Shown here: piece after piece, positions 45,041-53,361 of the stretch
Layout of the letters: each line of letters starts with the position of its first letter
How positions within the stretch are numbered: the first letter of the stretch is position 1
From: Knoellia sp031844405
GTDB taxonomy: Bacteria; Actinomycetota; Actinomycetes; Actinomycetales; Dermatophilaceae
Length of the DNA: 64,000 bases
Reading direction: 5' to 3'
Assembly (NCBI GenBank): GCA_031844405.1
Contig: JAUZVC010000001.1
Coordinates: forward strand, 806,001-870,000
Notes under the pieces: generated by a model
Databases searched by the model: none
What the model was told of the DNA's origin: nothing
Seen by the model: only the letters and a program-made list of their open reading frames with translations
Translations under genes and position numbers: made by a program

Positions 45041-46471
45041 TCAGTCGCCGCCGCGCCCAAGGGGCGCGGCGGCTCCCTCGGCGAGGTAGGCGAGACGCTT
45101 CAGGCCCTCGTGGTTGCGGGGGAGGATCATGGCCTGACGCACGAGCCTCGGAGGCAGGGTTCCGGGTCCGGAGACCGCGTCCTCGGTGATCGTCACCGTG
45201 CAGCTCTCGGGCCCGTCCGGCTCGACCACGATCTCGACGCGTGCCTCGCCCAGCGGCCATCCCCGGGCTGTGAGGAGCAGTCGGCGACCCGGGTCGCACT
45301 CCTCGACCCGCGTCGTGTCCGACAGCAGTGCCGGCCAGAGCCCCACCGAGTGGTGGATGCGTGACCCCGGCGCGGGCCAGGTCTCGTCGACGGCGCGGAT
45401 CCGCGCCGTCCCGACGACCCAGTTGGCATAGGTCCAGCCGTCGGCGAGGACGTCCCAGACGCGTTCGGCGGGGGCCGCCACGGTCCGCCGCTGGGGCTGG
45501 CCGTGCGGGGACGAGGGCTGATCGGTCTCGTGCACCATGGTCTCCTCCATCTCGTGGGTGCCTCGTGCACCTGTCCTGCGGGGCGTCCAGCCGCCGTCGA
45601 CGGCCTCGCGCTCGGGTCGTGGTTCGAGCACGTTGCCCGGGGTGTCGGGCACGCCGTGTCCGGGCTGCAGCGCGATGCGTGTCATGAGCGGACCGACCAG
45701 GCGGTCGTAGACCGCCGGCAGCGCGCGGAAGCCGAACACCGTGAACGCGTTCGCCGCGCCGACGTTGACCTCGCGCCGTGGTCGGTCGAGGCAGTCGAGC
45801 ACCGTGTCGGCGACGTCGGCCGCGGAGGCCCGCGGCGGTGGAGGCTGACCGTGCCGGCCCAGGTAGGTCCCCGCCTGCTGGTAGACGGGCGTGTCGACCC
45901 CACCGGGGGACACGAGCGAGATCTGTATGCCGTCCTCGTCCCGGTTCTCGAGCTGGAGCGAGCGCACGAGGCCGTGCAGTCCCCACTTGGACGTCGTGTA
46001 TGTCGACATGCCCGGGACCGCCGTCTTGCCGAGCAGCGAGCCGATGACGACGATCCGCCCGCGGCCGGCGGGGCGGAAGCGGCGCAGGGCCTCACGGCAT
46101 ACGCGCGTCGTGCCGAGGAGGGTCGTGTCGAGAGCCGCCTCGAAGACGTCGTCGGGCACGTCCTCGAACCTGCCGTAGGCGAGGGTCGCGGCCGAGTGGA
46201 CCACAGTGTCGAGACCGCCCGGTTGCTCGTCGGCGACCTCGAAGGCGCGGCGGACCGCGTCCGGGTCGCGGACGTCGGCGACCGCCACGACGGCTGTCCC
46301 GCCGACGCGCTCGCACGCCCGCTGGGCGCGCTCGAGGGTGCCGCGGTCGCGACCGACGAGGACGACGGTCCAGCCACGCCTCGCCAGGGCGACGGCGGTC
46401 GCGAGTCCGATGCCGCTGGATGCCCCGGTGACGAGGGCGGCTCCGCCGGGCGCAGGTGCGGTGGACGTCAT
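45041..46471 (-). CDS. SDR oxidoreductase fused to a SRPBCC (START-like) domain
   Basis: A single open frame of 476 residues. Residues about 10-230 are a classical SDR (TGASSGIG at 15-22, YTTSKWG active site). Residues about 235-305 are the usual SDR C-terminal part found in FAD-oxidoreductase operons. From about residue 312 a SRPBCC domain begins (RRTVAAPAERVWDVLADGWTYANWVVG) and runs to the end. An internal ATG at 45538 has GGAGG five bases upstream and may also start the SRPBCC part. Overlaps the FAD gene by 4 bases. Confidence 0.75.
   Translation of the reverse strand: MTSTAPAPGGAALVTGASSGIGLATAVALARRGWTVVLVGRDRGTLERAQRACERVGGTAVVAVADVRDPDAVRRAFEVADEQPGGLDTVVHSAATLAYGRFEDVPDDVFEAALDTTLLGTTRVCREALRRFRPAGRGRIVVIGSLLGKTAVPGMSTYTTSKWGLHGLVRSLQLENRDEDGIQISLVSPGGVDTPVYQQAGTYLGRHGQPPPPRASAADVADTVLDCLDRPRREVNVGAANAFTVFGFRALPAVYDRLVGPLMTRIALQPGHGVPDTPGNVLEPRPEREAVDGGWTPRRTGARGTHEMEETMVHETDQPSSPHGQPQRRTVAAPAERVWDVLADGWTYANWVVGTARIRAVDETWPAPGSRIHHSVGLWPALLSDTTRVEECDPGRRLLLTARGWPLGEARVEIVVEPDGPESCTVTITEDAVSGPGTLPPRLVRQAMILPRNHEGLKRLAYLAEGAAAPLGRGGD
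45047..45073 (+). terminator. Stem-loop at the convergent gene end
   Basis: Perfect 12-base GC arms around a three-base loop, 25 bases after the DUF4383 stop and inside the 3' end of the SDR-SRPBCC frame. Confidence 0.5.
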
Positions 46472-48090
46472 CGTGGGCTCCTCGGGTCGCGCAGCACGCG
46501 TTCCCAGGCGGTGCCGACGAGGGCACGGCGCAGGCGGCGGCCGGGTCGCTCCACCGAGAGGGCGGCCCGGGCGGCGTTCCAGCCGCACGCGCCGTGGACG
46601 CCGCCGCCGGGGTGGGCCGAGGCGCTCGCGAGGAAGAGTCCCTCGACGGGTGTCTCGGGGCGCCCCAGACCGGGTGTCGGGCGCAGGACCAGCTGCTGAT
46701 GGAGGCCGGAGGTGCCGCCGTTGATGGCGCCCCCCACGAGGTTGGCGTCCCACTCCTCGAGGAGTGCCGGTGACTGCACGTGCTCGCCGACGAGGTGGTC
46801 CGCGAACCCCGGGGCGACCTCCTCGACGCTCGCCCGCATCCGGTCGACGTGGCGGCGGAGGTCGTCGGGCTGCCACTCCAGACCGCTGGGGACGTGGGTG
46901 TAGGCCCACGCCGACTCGGTGCCCGCGGGGGAGCGGCTCGGGTCCGCGGTCGTCATCTGGCCGAAGAGGAGGAAGGGGCGCTCGGGGACGCGCCCGAGCG
47001 CGATGTCCTTGGCCGCCTCGAGCAGGCCGTCGCTGTCGACCCCGAGGTGCACGGTGCCGGCACCCCCGAGCCCAGGGGCCTTCCACGGGACGGGGGTGTC
47101 GAGGGCCCAGTTGACCTTGATCGTGCCGCCGTCCCACTCGAAGCGGTCGAGATCACGCAGCAGGCCGGCGGGCACGCTGTCCCGCGGCAGGAGGTCGCGG
47201 TAGAGGGCGGGGGCGACGACGTCGGCGACGACCGCGCGGCGTGCCCGGACCGAGCCCCCACCCGCGATCCCCACTCCGACGGCGCGCCCGCCGCGCACGG
47301 TCACCGAGGTCACCGGGCTTGATGTGCGGAACTGTGCGCCACGGGACTCGGCGCGGCGACGCAGCGAGTCGGCGAGGACGCCTGCCCCGCCCTCGGGGAC
47401 GGGGAAGCCGACGTCCTGCCCGAGCATGCAGAGCAGCCAGCCGAAGAAGCCGCTCCCGGCGCCGTCGGGCGGCAGGTCGCTGTGCATCGCGTTGCCCGCG
47501 AGCAGCGCCGGTCCGCCGTCGCCGCCGAAGTTCTCGGCACCGAGGCGCCGGACGGGGGTGAGGCCGAGGCGGGTGAGGTCGAGCAGGCCCGCGGCGCGCT
47601 GGGTGCGCAGCACCGACAGCATCGCCCGCACGGGCGGGAAGGGCGTGAAGAGCGCGTCGAGCAGCGGACCCCTGACGGCCGTCCACTGGCGGTGCAGCTC
47701 GACCCAGGCGTCGCCGTCGCCCGGGTGGTCGGCGTCGAGCCCCGCAGCGGTCTCGTCCACGCTGCGGTGGAGGACCGCCGCGCGCCCGTCGGGGAAGGCA
47801 TGCCCGACGACCGACGGTGCGTGCCGCCAGACGAGGCCGTGCTCCTCGAGGTGCAGGTCGCGGATCACCGGACTGGCCTGGGCGAGCGGGTAGAAGGCGC
47901 TGAAGAGGTCGGTGACATAGCCCGGCGCGACGATCTCGGAACTGCGCACCGCGCCGCCGATGGTGTCCTGGGCCTCGAGGACGAGCACGTCCCACCCGGC
48001 GTCGGCGAGGGCGTTGGCGGCCACGAGACCGTTGGGGCCGGCGCCGATGACCACCGCGTCCACGGTGTCCGGAAGTCCGCCGGATCCCAC
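46468..48090 (-). CDS. NAD(P)/FAD-dependent oxidoreductase (phytoene-desaturase-like)
   Basis: A 540-residue flavoprotein. The FAD motif VVIGAGPNGLVAANALADAGWDVLVLEAQDTIGG begins at about residue 11, and the C-terminal substrate-side segment LFLASASAHPGGGVHGACGWNAA matches the carotenoid desaturase/amine oxidase type found next to SDRs. The GTG at 48090 is chosen because AGAGG lies eight bases upstream; an ATG at 48141 would add 17 residues. Its stop overlaps the SDR start. Confidence 0.85.
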   Translation of the reverse strand: MGSGGLPDTVDAVVIGAGPNGLVAANALADAGWDVLVLEAQDTIGGAVRSSEIVAPGYVTDLFSAFYPLAQASPVIRDLHLEEHGLVWRHAPSVVGHAFPDGRAAVLHRSVDETAAGLDADHPGDGDAWVELHRQWTAVRGPLLDALFTPFPPVRAMLSVLRTQRAAGLLDLTRLGLTPVRRLGAENFGGDGGPALLAGNAMHSDLPPDGAGSGFFGWLLCMLGQDVGFPVPEGGAGVLADSLRRRAESRGAQFRTSSPVTSVTVRGGRAVGVGIAGGGSVRARRAVVADVVAPALYRDLLPRDSVPAGLLRDLDRFEWDGGTIKVNWALDTPVPWKAPGLGGAGTVHLGVDSDGLLEAAKDIALGRVPERPFLLFGQMTTADPSRSPAGTESAWAYTHVPSGLEWQPDDLRRHVDRMRASVEEVAPGFADHLVGEHVQSPALLEEWDANLVGGAINGGTSGLHQQLVLRPTPGLGRPETPVEGLFLASASAHPGGGVHGACGWNAARAALSVERPGRRLRRALVGTAWERVLRDPRSPR

Positions 48091-48284
48091 AGTTCCCGCC
48101 TCTTTCGTCGTCGAGGTTGCCGTCGCGTCCCGGCCGGCCATGACCGAGGTGGGCGGCCACGGTCGTCTGTGGCGCGGCCACGCCCCGGTCTGCGGAGGGC
48201 ACGCTCTCGTAGTCCAGCACATGGCCGCACCGTCTGCATGCCCCACGAGCGACCGACCCAAACGCCGGAGGGGCGAGGAGAAGC

Positions 48285-48309
48285 GTTTCTCCCCACGCGC
48301 TGCGGGTAA
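48285..48309 (+). promoter_or_regulatory. Candidate sigma-B-type promoter of the 28-residue peptide/DUF2231 pair
   Basis: GTTT (48285-48288), 15 bases, GGGTAA (48304-48309), the closest match to the consensus in the plus-strand set; 50 bases before the small ORF. Confidence 0.6.
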
Positions 48310-48359
48310 GGCGCTTCTCGGACGTCGTCGCAAGGACGGCTCCGAGGAGGTGCACCACC

Positions 48360-48446
48360 ATGGTCCGTCGTCACGTGCTCGTCGCTCTCACCATCTCGGC
48401 AGCGCTCGCCCTCGACGGTCTCGCGACCTCGGCACGGCAGGGCTGA
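48360..48446 (+). CDS. 28-residue hydrophobic peptide
   Basis: A 28-residue frame (MVRRHVLVALTISAALAL then DGLATSARQG): basic start, one short helix, polar tail. GAGGAGG lies nine bases before the ATG, which is the strongest ribosome site in the neighbourhood. It ends three bases before the DUF2231 ATG. No family recognised; it could be a leader peptide or a small membrane protein. Confidence 0.55.
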   Translation: MVRRHVLVALTISAALALDGLATSARQG

Positions 48447-48449
48447 GAC

Positions 48450-48995
48450 ATGCGTCCCTCCTCACCCGTCGTCGAGGCCACCAGCCGGCTCGAGTCCGCC
48501 GCCACGCTCGACGGGCTCGTGGCCGCGGTCGCGCGTGCTGCACGTCTCCTGCCCGACGGAGCGGTCGACTCCTCGCTGCGAGGGCTCCCCGTCGGGCACG
48601 CCCTGCACCCCTTCCTCACCGATCTCCCGATCGGCTTCTGGGCATCGAGCCTCGCGCTCGACCTGCGGGGTCGGGCTTCCGAGGAGTCGGCCGCCGACGC
48701 CCTGGTGATGCTCGGGCTGCTCAGCTCAGCCCCCGCGGCCGTGACCGGCCTCGCCGAGTGGCGCCGACTCGATCGGCCCGATGACCGCACCGGGGCCCTC
48801 CACGCGGCGCTCAACGGTGTGGCGGTGGCGCTCTTCGGGGCGTCGTTGGCCGCGCGGCGGGCGGGGGCGCGGTCGACCGGTGTGGGGCTCTCCGTGGCCG
48901 CGACCGCCGTGACCGCAGCGTCGGGCTTCCTCGGTGGACATCTCGCGATCGCGAGGAAGGTGGGGTCACGGCACCCGCGCTTCTCGGAGTCATGA
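48450..48995 (+). CDS. DUF2231 domain membrane protein
   Basis: A 181-residue protein. GHALHPFLTDLPIGFWASSLALDL is the DUF2231 hallmark with the first helix; three further helices follow. Family members occur with redox and haem proteins, function unclear. It lies three bases after the 28-residue frame and ends about 175 bases before the sigma factor gene. Confidence 0.9.
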   Translation: MRPSSPVVEATSRLESAATLDGLVAAVARAARLLPDGAVDSSLRGLPVGHALHPFLTDLPIGFWASSLALDLRGRASEESAADALVMLGLLSSAPAAVTGLAEWRRLDRPDDRTGALHAALNGVAVALFGASLAARRAGARSTGVGLSVAATAVTAASGFLGGHLAIARKVGSRHPRFSES

Positions 48996-49171
48996 CGCCC
49001 TAGCGTCCCCGCGGCCTGTTCGCCCGCGGTTCGGTGATGTCCTTCGTTCCGCGGCCGCGACTGTTCGTTTCCGGTGTGGCGGGCTGCCCCCGACCGTGTT
49101 CGGATGGAGGGACACGTTCACATCCATGGTCCAACACAGGCGCCATACCTCGATCGAAGGACGACGCCGCC

Positions 49172-50014
49172 ATGACCGTGACGACCCTGCATCCTCTGCC
49201 CACCACGACCGAGTCCGGCACCACGACCGAGTCCGGCACCACGACCGGCTCTGGCACCACGACCGAGTCTCGCGACGAGCGTTGTGCACGCGCCGAGCGG
49301 CTCCTCGACCAGCTCGACACGTGCTCCGCCCAGGAGGCCGAGCGCTGCAAGGACGAGGCCGTGCTGCTCAGCCTCGACCTCGCCGACATGGTCGCGCGAC
49401 GCTACAGCGGACGAGGCATCGAGGACGACGACCTCGTGCAGGTCGCGCGGATGGCTCTCGTCAAGGCCGTCCAGGGCTACCGGCCGGGTCGTGGGCACAG
49501 TTTCGCCGCGTATGCCGTCCCCACCGTCTCCGGTGAGGTCAAGCGCTACTTCCGCGACAAGGGCTGGGCGGTCCGGCCTCCGCGACGGCTCCAGGAGCGA
49601 CGGGTCCAGCTGCTTGCCGCGGAGGAGGAGCTGCGCCACGAGCTGTCCCGCGAGCCGAGCCGCGCCGAGCTGGCCGAGCGCCTTGCCCTCGGCCTCGGCG
49701 AGCTCGACGAGGCGGCGGCGTGCTTCGCGGCCTACCACGCACAGTCGCTTGACGTGCCGACCCGCGGTGGAGGCACCCTCGACGTCGGTGTGGACGGCGA
49801 GGACGAGGCGGACCGCCTCGTCCTCCGGGACGCGCTCGGGCATGCCCTCGCTCAGCTCACCCAGCGGGAGCAGGACATCGTCCGCCTCCGGTTCGTCGAC
49901 GAGTGCACGCAGTCCGAGATCGGCGCGGTGCTCGGTGTCAGCCAGATGCAGGTGTCCCGGCTGCTATCGGGCATCCTGCGTCGGCTGCGCTGCACCATCG
50001 AGGCGGCCGCCTGA
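49172..50014 (+). CDS. Alternative RNA polymerase sigma factor of the SigB/SigF/SigG group
   Basis: A 280-residue group 3 sigma factor. An N-terminal low-complexity part (four six-residue TTTESG-type repeats at about residues 11-34) precedes region 2 (DLVQVARMALVKAVQGYRPGRGHSFAAYAVPTVSGEVKRYFRDKGW), region 3 and the region 4 helix-turn-helix (QREQDIVRLRFVDECTQSEIGAVLGVSQMQVSRLL). Such factors direct general-stress genes from GNNT...GGGTA promoters, which abound around it. No anti-sigma or antagonist gene is visible nearby. AAGGA lies 10 bases before the ATG. Confidence 0.93.
   Translation: MTVTTLHPLPTTTESGTTTESGTTTGSGTTTESRDERCARAERLLDQLDTCSAQEAERCKDEAVLLSLDLADMVARRYSGRGIEDDDLVQVARMALVKAVQGYRPGRGHSFAAYAVPTVSGEVKRYFRDKGWAVRPPRRLQERRVQLLAAEEELRHELSREPSRAELAERLALGLGELDEAAACFAAYHAQSLDVPTRGGGTLDVGVDGEDEADRLVLRDALGHALAQLTQREQDIVRLRFVDECTQSEIGAVLGVSQMQVSRLLSGILRRLRCTIEAAA
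49202..49273 (+). repeat. Four 18-bp tandem repeats within the sigma factor gene
   Basis: Two exact and two degenerate copies of an 18-base unit (ACCACGACCGAGTCCGGC). Each adds six residues in frame. Confidence 0.85.
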
Positions 50015-50020
50015 TCGCGT

Positions 50021-50269
50021 TCACCACGGCTCGAGCGGGGTGCTCGAGCGTGCGGCGCCCACGGCCTCGTGGACCTCGACCGCACTGGCGAACGTCCGGC
50101 CCTCGGGAAGGCGTGACAGCTCCCAGAGCAGTGAGCTCTTCGCGTGGTGCCGGACCAGGGCGACGAGGAGCTGGTCGCGCGTGCTGGGAAAGGCGCTGGC
50201 GGGGATGCAGGCGTCGATGGTGCAACCACCTGCGTGATCCCGGTGCGAACCGGGTTCGTCGATGTCCAT
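50021..50269 (-). CDS. DUF2795-like small protein
   Basis: An 82-residue protein. The middle part LLVALVRHHAKSSLLWELSRLPEGRTFASAVEVHEAVGAA resembles the repeated LxxLPxxxxFxSxxEVxxA pattern of DUF2795. It is convergent with the sigma factor (stops 7 bases apart). A sigma-B-type promoter ends 9 bases before the ATG. No clear ribosome site, as expected for a leaderless mRNA. Confidence 0.7.
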   Translation of the reverse strand: MDIDEPGSHRDHAGGCTIDACIPASAFPSTRDQLLVALVRHHAKSSLLWELSRLPEGRTFASAVEVHEAVGAARSSTPLEPW

Positions 50270-50277
50270 GCCCCGCA

Positions 50278-50303
50278 GTACCCGGCGGTCCGGACGGCAA
50301 AAC
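50278..50303 (-). promoter_or_regulatory. Candidate sigma-B-type promoter of the DUF2795-like gene
   Basis: Leftward GTTT (50303-50300), 16 bases, GGGTAC (50283-50278). This is a full match to the consensus, adjacent to the start codon. Confidence 0.65.
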
Positions 50304-50324
50304 TCATCTCGTCGCGTCGGGAAC

Positions 50325-50349
50325 GAATGCTCTCCGCGGACACGGGTAG
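50325..50349 (+). promoter_or_regulatory. Orphan sigma-B-type promoter candidate
   Basis: GAAT (50325-50328), 15 bases, GGGTAG (50344-50349) points rightward but no gene lies downstream; only a stem-loop follows at 50392-50421. Confidence 0.35.
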
Positions 50350-50391
50350 ACACCGGTTGGGTCCGTCCTGGGGACAGGGCGACCCGGAGGG

Positions 50392-50421
50392 CCGGGGCGG
50401 TTAAACCCTCAGCCGCCCCGG
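50392..50421 (-). terminator. Stem-loop, terminator of the GAF-ANTAR gene
   Basis: Nine-base GC arms (50392-50400, 50413-50421) with a 12-base loop, about 54 bases after the GAF-ANTAR stop. Confidence 0.5.
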
Positions 50422-50474
50422 TCCGCCATCCCGCCACCTCGTCACCAGCCGGCCGACGTGGTGGCGGGTCCGCC

Positions 50475-51188
50475 TCAGAGCACGCCGGTGCGGACGACGT
50501 CCTCGGCGATCGAGGCCAGCTTGCGGTTGGTGTCCTGGCTCTGTCGACGGAGCAGGTCGAACGCCGCGGCCTCGTCGATGCGCCGTGCATGCATGAGGAT
50601 CCCGATCGCCGTGCCGATGCGGCGGCTGTTGCGCAGCGCGATCTCGAGGTTGTCGGCTCGCTCCTGCTCCTCGGCCGCCTGGAGCGCGACGGCCGCATGA
50701 GCAGCGAAGACGCCGAAGATGGCGACGGCGGACTCGCCGAAGGCATCGGGCCGGTGGGCGAAGGCGTTGAGGAAGCCCACCTCCGAGTCCCTGACGAAGA
50801 GCCGGTTCGAGAGCATGCTGTGGACGCCGACCTGTTCGGCCACCTTGGCCGCGAACTCCGGCCAGCAGGTCTCGGCGGCGAGGTTGCCGGTCACCCATGT
50901 GGGCGGTTCATCGGTCGCGCCGTGAGAGGGCCCTTCGCCTGTGTCGCACTGGATGTGCGAGACGACCTCAGGCAGCTCGCTCGTCGTGGCAACCGTCCTG
51001 AAGCCCCCGTGCGCGCGCACGGTGATCGACGCGTGGTCGGCGTCGATGACCTTGGCGGCCAGCTCGCAGACGGTCTGAAGGGTGCCCTGCCGACCACCTT
51101 CGGCCTGGAGGGCCTGAGCGAGCTCGGCCAGCTCACGAGCCACGCCGGGGTCGAAATCGCCCGAGGGCGCCGGCACAGAGGTTGCCAT
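50475..51188 (-). CDS. GAF-ANTAR domain regulator
   Basis: A 237-residue protein. An N-terminal GAF domain spans about residues 15-165; the ANTAR RNA-binding domain at the end contains NSRRIGTAIGILMHARRIDEAAAFDLLRRQSQDTNRKLASIAEDVV. ANTAR proteins prevent transcription termination on nascent RNA. GGAG is nine bases before the ATG at 51188. It is probably part of the local stress network; it is divergent from whiB. Confidence 0.9.
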   Translation of the reverse strand: MATSVPAPSGDFDPGVARELAELAQALQAEGGRQGTLQTVCELAAKVIDADHASITVRAHGGFRTVATTSELPEVVSHIQCDTGEGPSHGATDEPPTWVTGNLAAETCWPEFAAKVAEQVGVHSMLSNRLFVRDSEVGFLNAFAHRPDAFGESAVAIFGVFAAHAAVALQAAEEQERADNLEIALRNSRRIGTAIGILMHARRIDEAAAFDLLRRQSQDTNRKLASIAEDVVRTGVL

Positions 51189-51345
51189 CGGTGGCTGCTC
51201 CGGAAGAAAGACGACGGCTCGTCCGACCGGCTCGTGGTTTGGCCGCTGACGCTCCCGCGAGCAGGAGCCTATACAAGGCGAGCGGGAGTTCGGGACACAA
51301 CCCGTCGTGTCGTCCACGAGCCCCGTTCGACCACCTGACCGGGGT

Positions 51346-51371
51346 GTTTGTGGACCGGCCCGACCGGGCAA
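51346..51371 (+). promoter_or_regulatory. Imperfect sigma-B-type promoter of the whiB gene
   Basis: GTTT (51346-51349), 16 bases, GGGCAA (51366-51371): one change from GGGTAA. 43 bases before the start. Confidence 0.35.
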
Positions 51372-51414
51372 GGACGTCACACGGATCGCCTGCCGACCAC
51401 GGAGGGAGCGCACC

Positions 51415-51714
51415 ATGCGACGAGACAGGGACGCCGCGAGACTGCCCAAGCCGTTGCTCGACGAGTACGAGTGGCAGGACCGGGGGCGATGTCGGACCCT
51501 GTCCGTCGCCGCCTTCTTCGACTTCGAGGAGGTCCGGGGTCGCGAGAGGGCCGCCCGCTCCGAGACGGCCAAGGCCATCTGTCGCGGGTGTGCGGTGAGG
51601 GTGCAGTGCCTGCAGCACGCGCTCGCCGCGGAGGACTTCGGGGTGTGGGGCGGGACGACCGCGTCCGAGCGCGAGGTCCTGCGCAGCGGACGCGCGGTGG
51701 CTGACGCGTCCTGA
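51415..51714 (+). CDS. WhiB-family 4Fe-4S transcription regulator
   Basis: A 99-residue WhiB-like protein. The four cluster cysteines are C26, C56, C59 and C65, followed by the GVWGG turn at about 76-80 and a basic C-terminus. These proteins sense redox or NO through a 4Fe-4S cluster and often bind sigma factors. GGAGG lies 10 bases before the ATG. It is divergent from GAF-ANTAR. Confidence 0.92.
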   Translation: MRRDRDAARLPKPLLDEYEWQDRGRCRTLSVAAFFDFEEVRGRERAARSETAKAICRGCAVRVQCLQHALAAEDFGVWGGTTASEREVLRSGRAVADAS

Positions 51715-51744
51715 CGCCCTCACGACGTCGGCGCGCCCTCGCAC

Positions 51745-51770
51745 GTGTGGGACCGGGCCACGCCGGGTAC
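51745..51770 (+). promoter_or_regulatory. Candidate sigma-B-type promoter of the flavin reductase/MBL pair
   Basis: GTGT (51745-51748), 16 bases, GGGTAC (51765-51770); the start codon is 10 bases on. Confidence 0.55.
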
Positions 51771-51779
51771 CCGCCCACC

Positions 51780-52403
51780 ATGACCGACACCGGCAGGACC
51801 CCCCTGCGCGCCCTCGCCCTGAGCTGCAGCCTCAAGCCGAGCCCCGAGCCGTCGAGCACCGACCTGCTCATCCAGCAGCTGCTCGACGCGATGGGCGAGC
51901 ACGGCGTCGAGGGCGAGCTCGTCCGCGCCGCCGACCACGACCTGCGCCCCGGCGTCGAGTCCGACATGGGGCAGGGGGACGAGTGGCCGGCCCTGCGGGA
52001 GCGCATCCTCGCGGCCGACATCCTCGTCCTCGGCACGCCGACGTGGATGGGACAGCACTCGAGCATCGCCCAGCGGGTCCTCGAGCGGCTCGACGCCGAG
52101 CTCTCCGACACCAACGACGCCGGGCAGCCGCGCACCTACGGCAAGGTCGCGGCCGCGGTCGTCACCGGCAACGAGGACGGCGCCCATGCCATCTCGGCCA
52201 CGCTCTTCCAGGCTCTCAACGACGTCGGGTTCACCATCCCGGCGGGTGGCGTGACCTACTGGAACGGCGAGGCGATGCACACGACCGACTACAAGGACCT
52301 CGACGAAACACCCGACAAGACAGCGTCGACGACGGCCACCCTCGCCGCCAACGCCGCCCATCTCGCGCGGCTGCTGCGCGACCACGCCTACCCGCCGGCC
52401 TGA
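51780..52403 (+). CDS. NAD(P)H-dependent FMN reductase / flavodoxin-fold protein
   Basis: A 207-residue protein. LALSCSLKPSPEPSSTDLLIQQLLDAM is the FMN phosphate-binding region and ILVLGTPTWMGQHSSIAQRVLERLDA the second flavin loop, as in the WrbA/FMN_red group. It may reduce quinones or provide reduced flavin. The MBL-fold gene starts 21 bases after its stop and the two are co-transcribed. Confidence 0.86.
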   Translation: MTDTGRTPLRALALSCSLKPSPEPSSTDLLIQQLLDAMGEHGVEGELVRAADHDLRPGVESDMGQGDEWPALRERILAADILVLGTPTWMGQHSSIAQRVLERLDAELSDTNDAGQPRTYGKVAAAVVTGNEDGAHAISATLFQALNDVGFTIPAGGVTYWNGEAMHTTDYKDLDETPDKTASTTATLAANAAHLARLLRDHAYPPA

Positions 52404-52424
52404 CCCCGGCGCGCTGGAGGAGAC

Positions 52425-53294
52425 ATGACACTGCTCGACCTCGACCGGCGACAGCAAGCACCTCACGTCAGGCCTGACGCCGACGCGACACACGCCGACG
52501 CGACCCACGCCGACGCGCTCACCTTCATCGGCAACGCGACGGTTCTGCTGCGCTACGGCGGGTTCACGATCCTCACCGACCCGACGTTCGTGCACCGCCA
52601 CGAGAAGGTGGACCTCGGACCCGGGCTCAGCAGCACCAGGCTGCTCGACCCGGCGATGGAGGTGGACGACCTTCCCCCGCTCGACCTCGTCCTGCTGTCG
52701 CACTTCCACGGAGACCACTTCGACCAGGTGGCGCAGCGGCGGCTCGACCGCTCCGTGCCGGTCGTCACGACCCCTCAGGCCCGCGACGAGCTGCACTCCT
52801 TGGGGTTCTCCGAGGTCGTGGGGCTGGAGACGTGGGAGTCCCTCACGGTGACCAAGGGCGAGCACCGCCTGGAGATCACGGCATGCCCGGCGCGGCACGG
52901 CCCCGGTGTCACCGACCTCGTCCTGCCCGACGTCATGGGGAGCATCCTGCGGGCCGAGGGCGGGGACCTCGCGACGATCTACGTCAGTGGCGACACGCTG
53001 GTCCACGACGCGCTCGCCGAGATCCCGCTGCGGCACCCCGACATCGACCTCGGACTGCTGCACCTCGGCGGCACCAAGGTGCTCGGAATCCTCGTGACCA
53101 TGGATGCGGATGCGGGCGTGCAGGCCGTCGACATCATTCGACCGCGCACCACCGTGCCCATCCACACCGACGACTACGACGTCTTCACCTCCGGACTGCA
53201 GGACTTCCTCGACGCTGCCCTCGCCGCCGGCATCGCCGACCGTGTGCGTGTCGTCGGGCGGGGCGAGACCGTGCCTCTGGCCGAGCTCGCCTGA
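52425..53294 (+). CDS. Metallo-beta-lactamase-fold hydrolase (UlaG/RomA-like)
   Basis: A 289-residue protein. SHFHGDHF (residues about 91-98) is the HxHxDH metal motif and HTDDYDVF the final metal region, as in the L-ascorbate-6-phosphate lactonase/NAPE-PLD-like group. The N-terminus carries an ATHAD repeat (15-bp DNA repeats). GGAGGAG lies just upstream of the ATG. The substrate is unknown; it may be a lipid or lactone. Confidence 0.85.
   Translation: MTLLDLDRRQQAPHVRPDADATHADATHADALTFIGNATVLLRYGGFTILTDPTFVHRHEKVDLGPGLSSTRLLDPAMEVDDLPPLDLVLLSHFHGDHFDQVAQRRLDRSVPVVTTPQARDELHSLGFSEVVGLETWESLTVTKGEHRLEITACPARHGPGVTDLVLPDVMGSILRAEGGDLATIYVSGDTLVHDALAEIPLRHPDIDLGLLHLGGTKVLGILVTMDADAGVQAVDIIRPRTTVPIHTDDYDVFTSGLQDFLDAALAAGIADRVRVVGRGETVPLAELA
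52479..52517 (+). repeat. 15-bp tandem repeat at the start of the MBL gene
   Basis: Two and a half copies of a unit reading GCCGACGCGACACAC, encoding repeated ADATH. Confidence 0.75.
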
Positions 53295-53318
53295 GCTCTC
53301 CTGAGCGATTCGGAACGA

Positions 53319-53358
53319 CGAAACCGCAGGCGTGCCGGACGGCATACCTGCGGTTTCG
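53319..53358. terminator. Bidirectional stem-loop between the MBL gene and tRNA-Phe
   Basis: Twelve-base perfect arms (CGAAACCGCAGG and complement) enclose a second small hairpin containing GGCATA. It is 24 bases after the MBL stop and directly beyond the leftward tRNA. Confidence 0.75.
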
Positions 53359-53361
53359 TGG

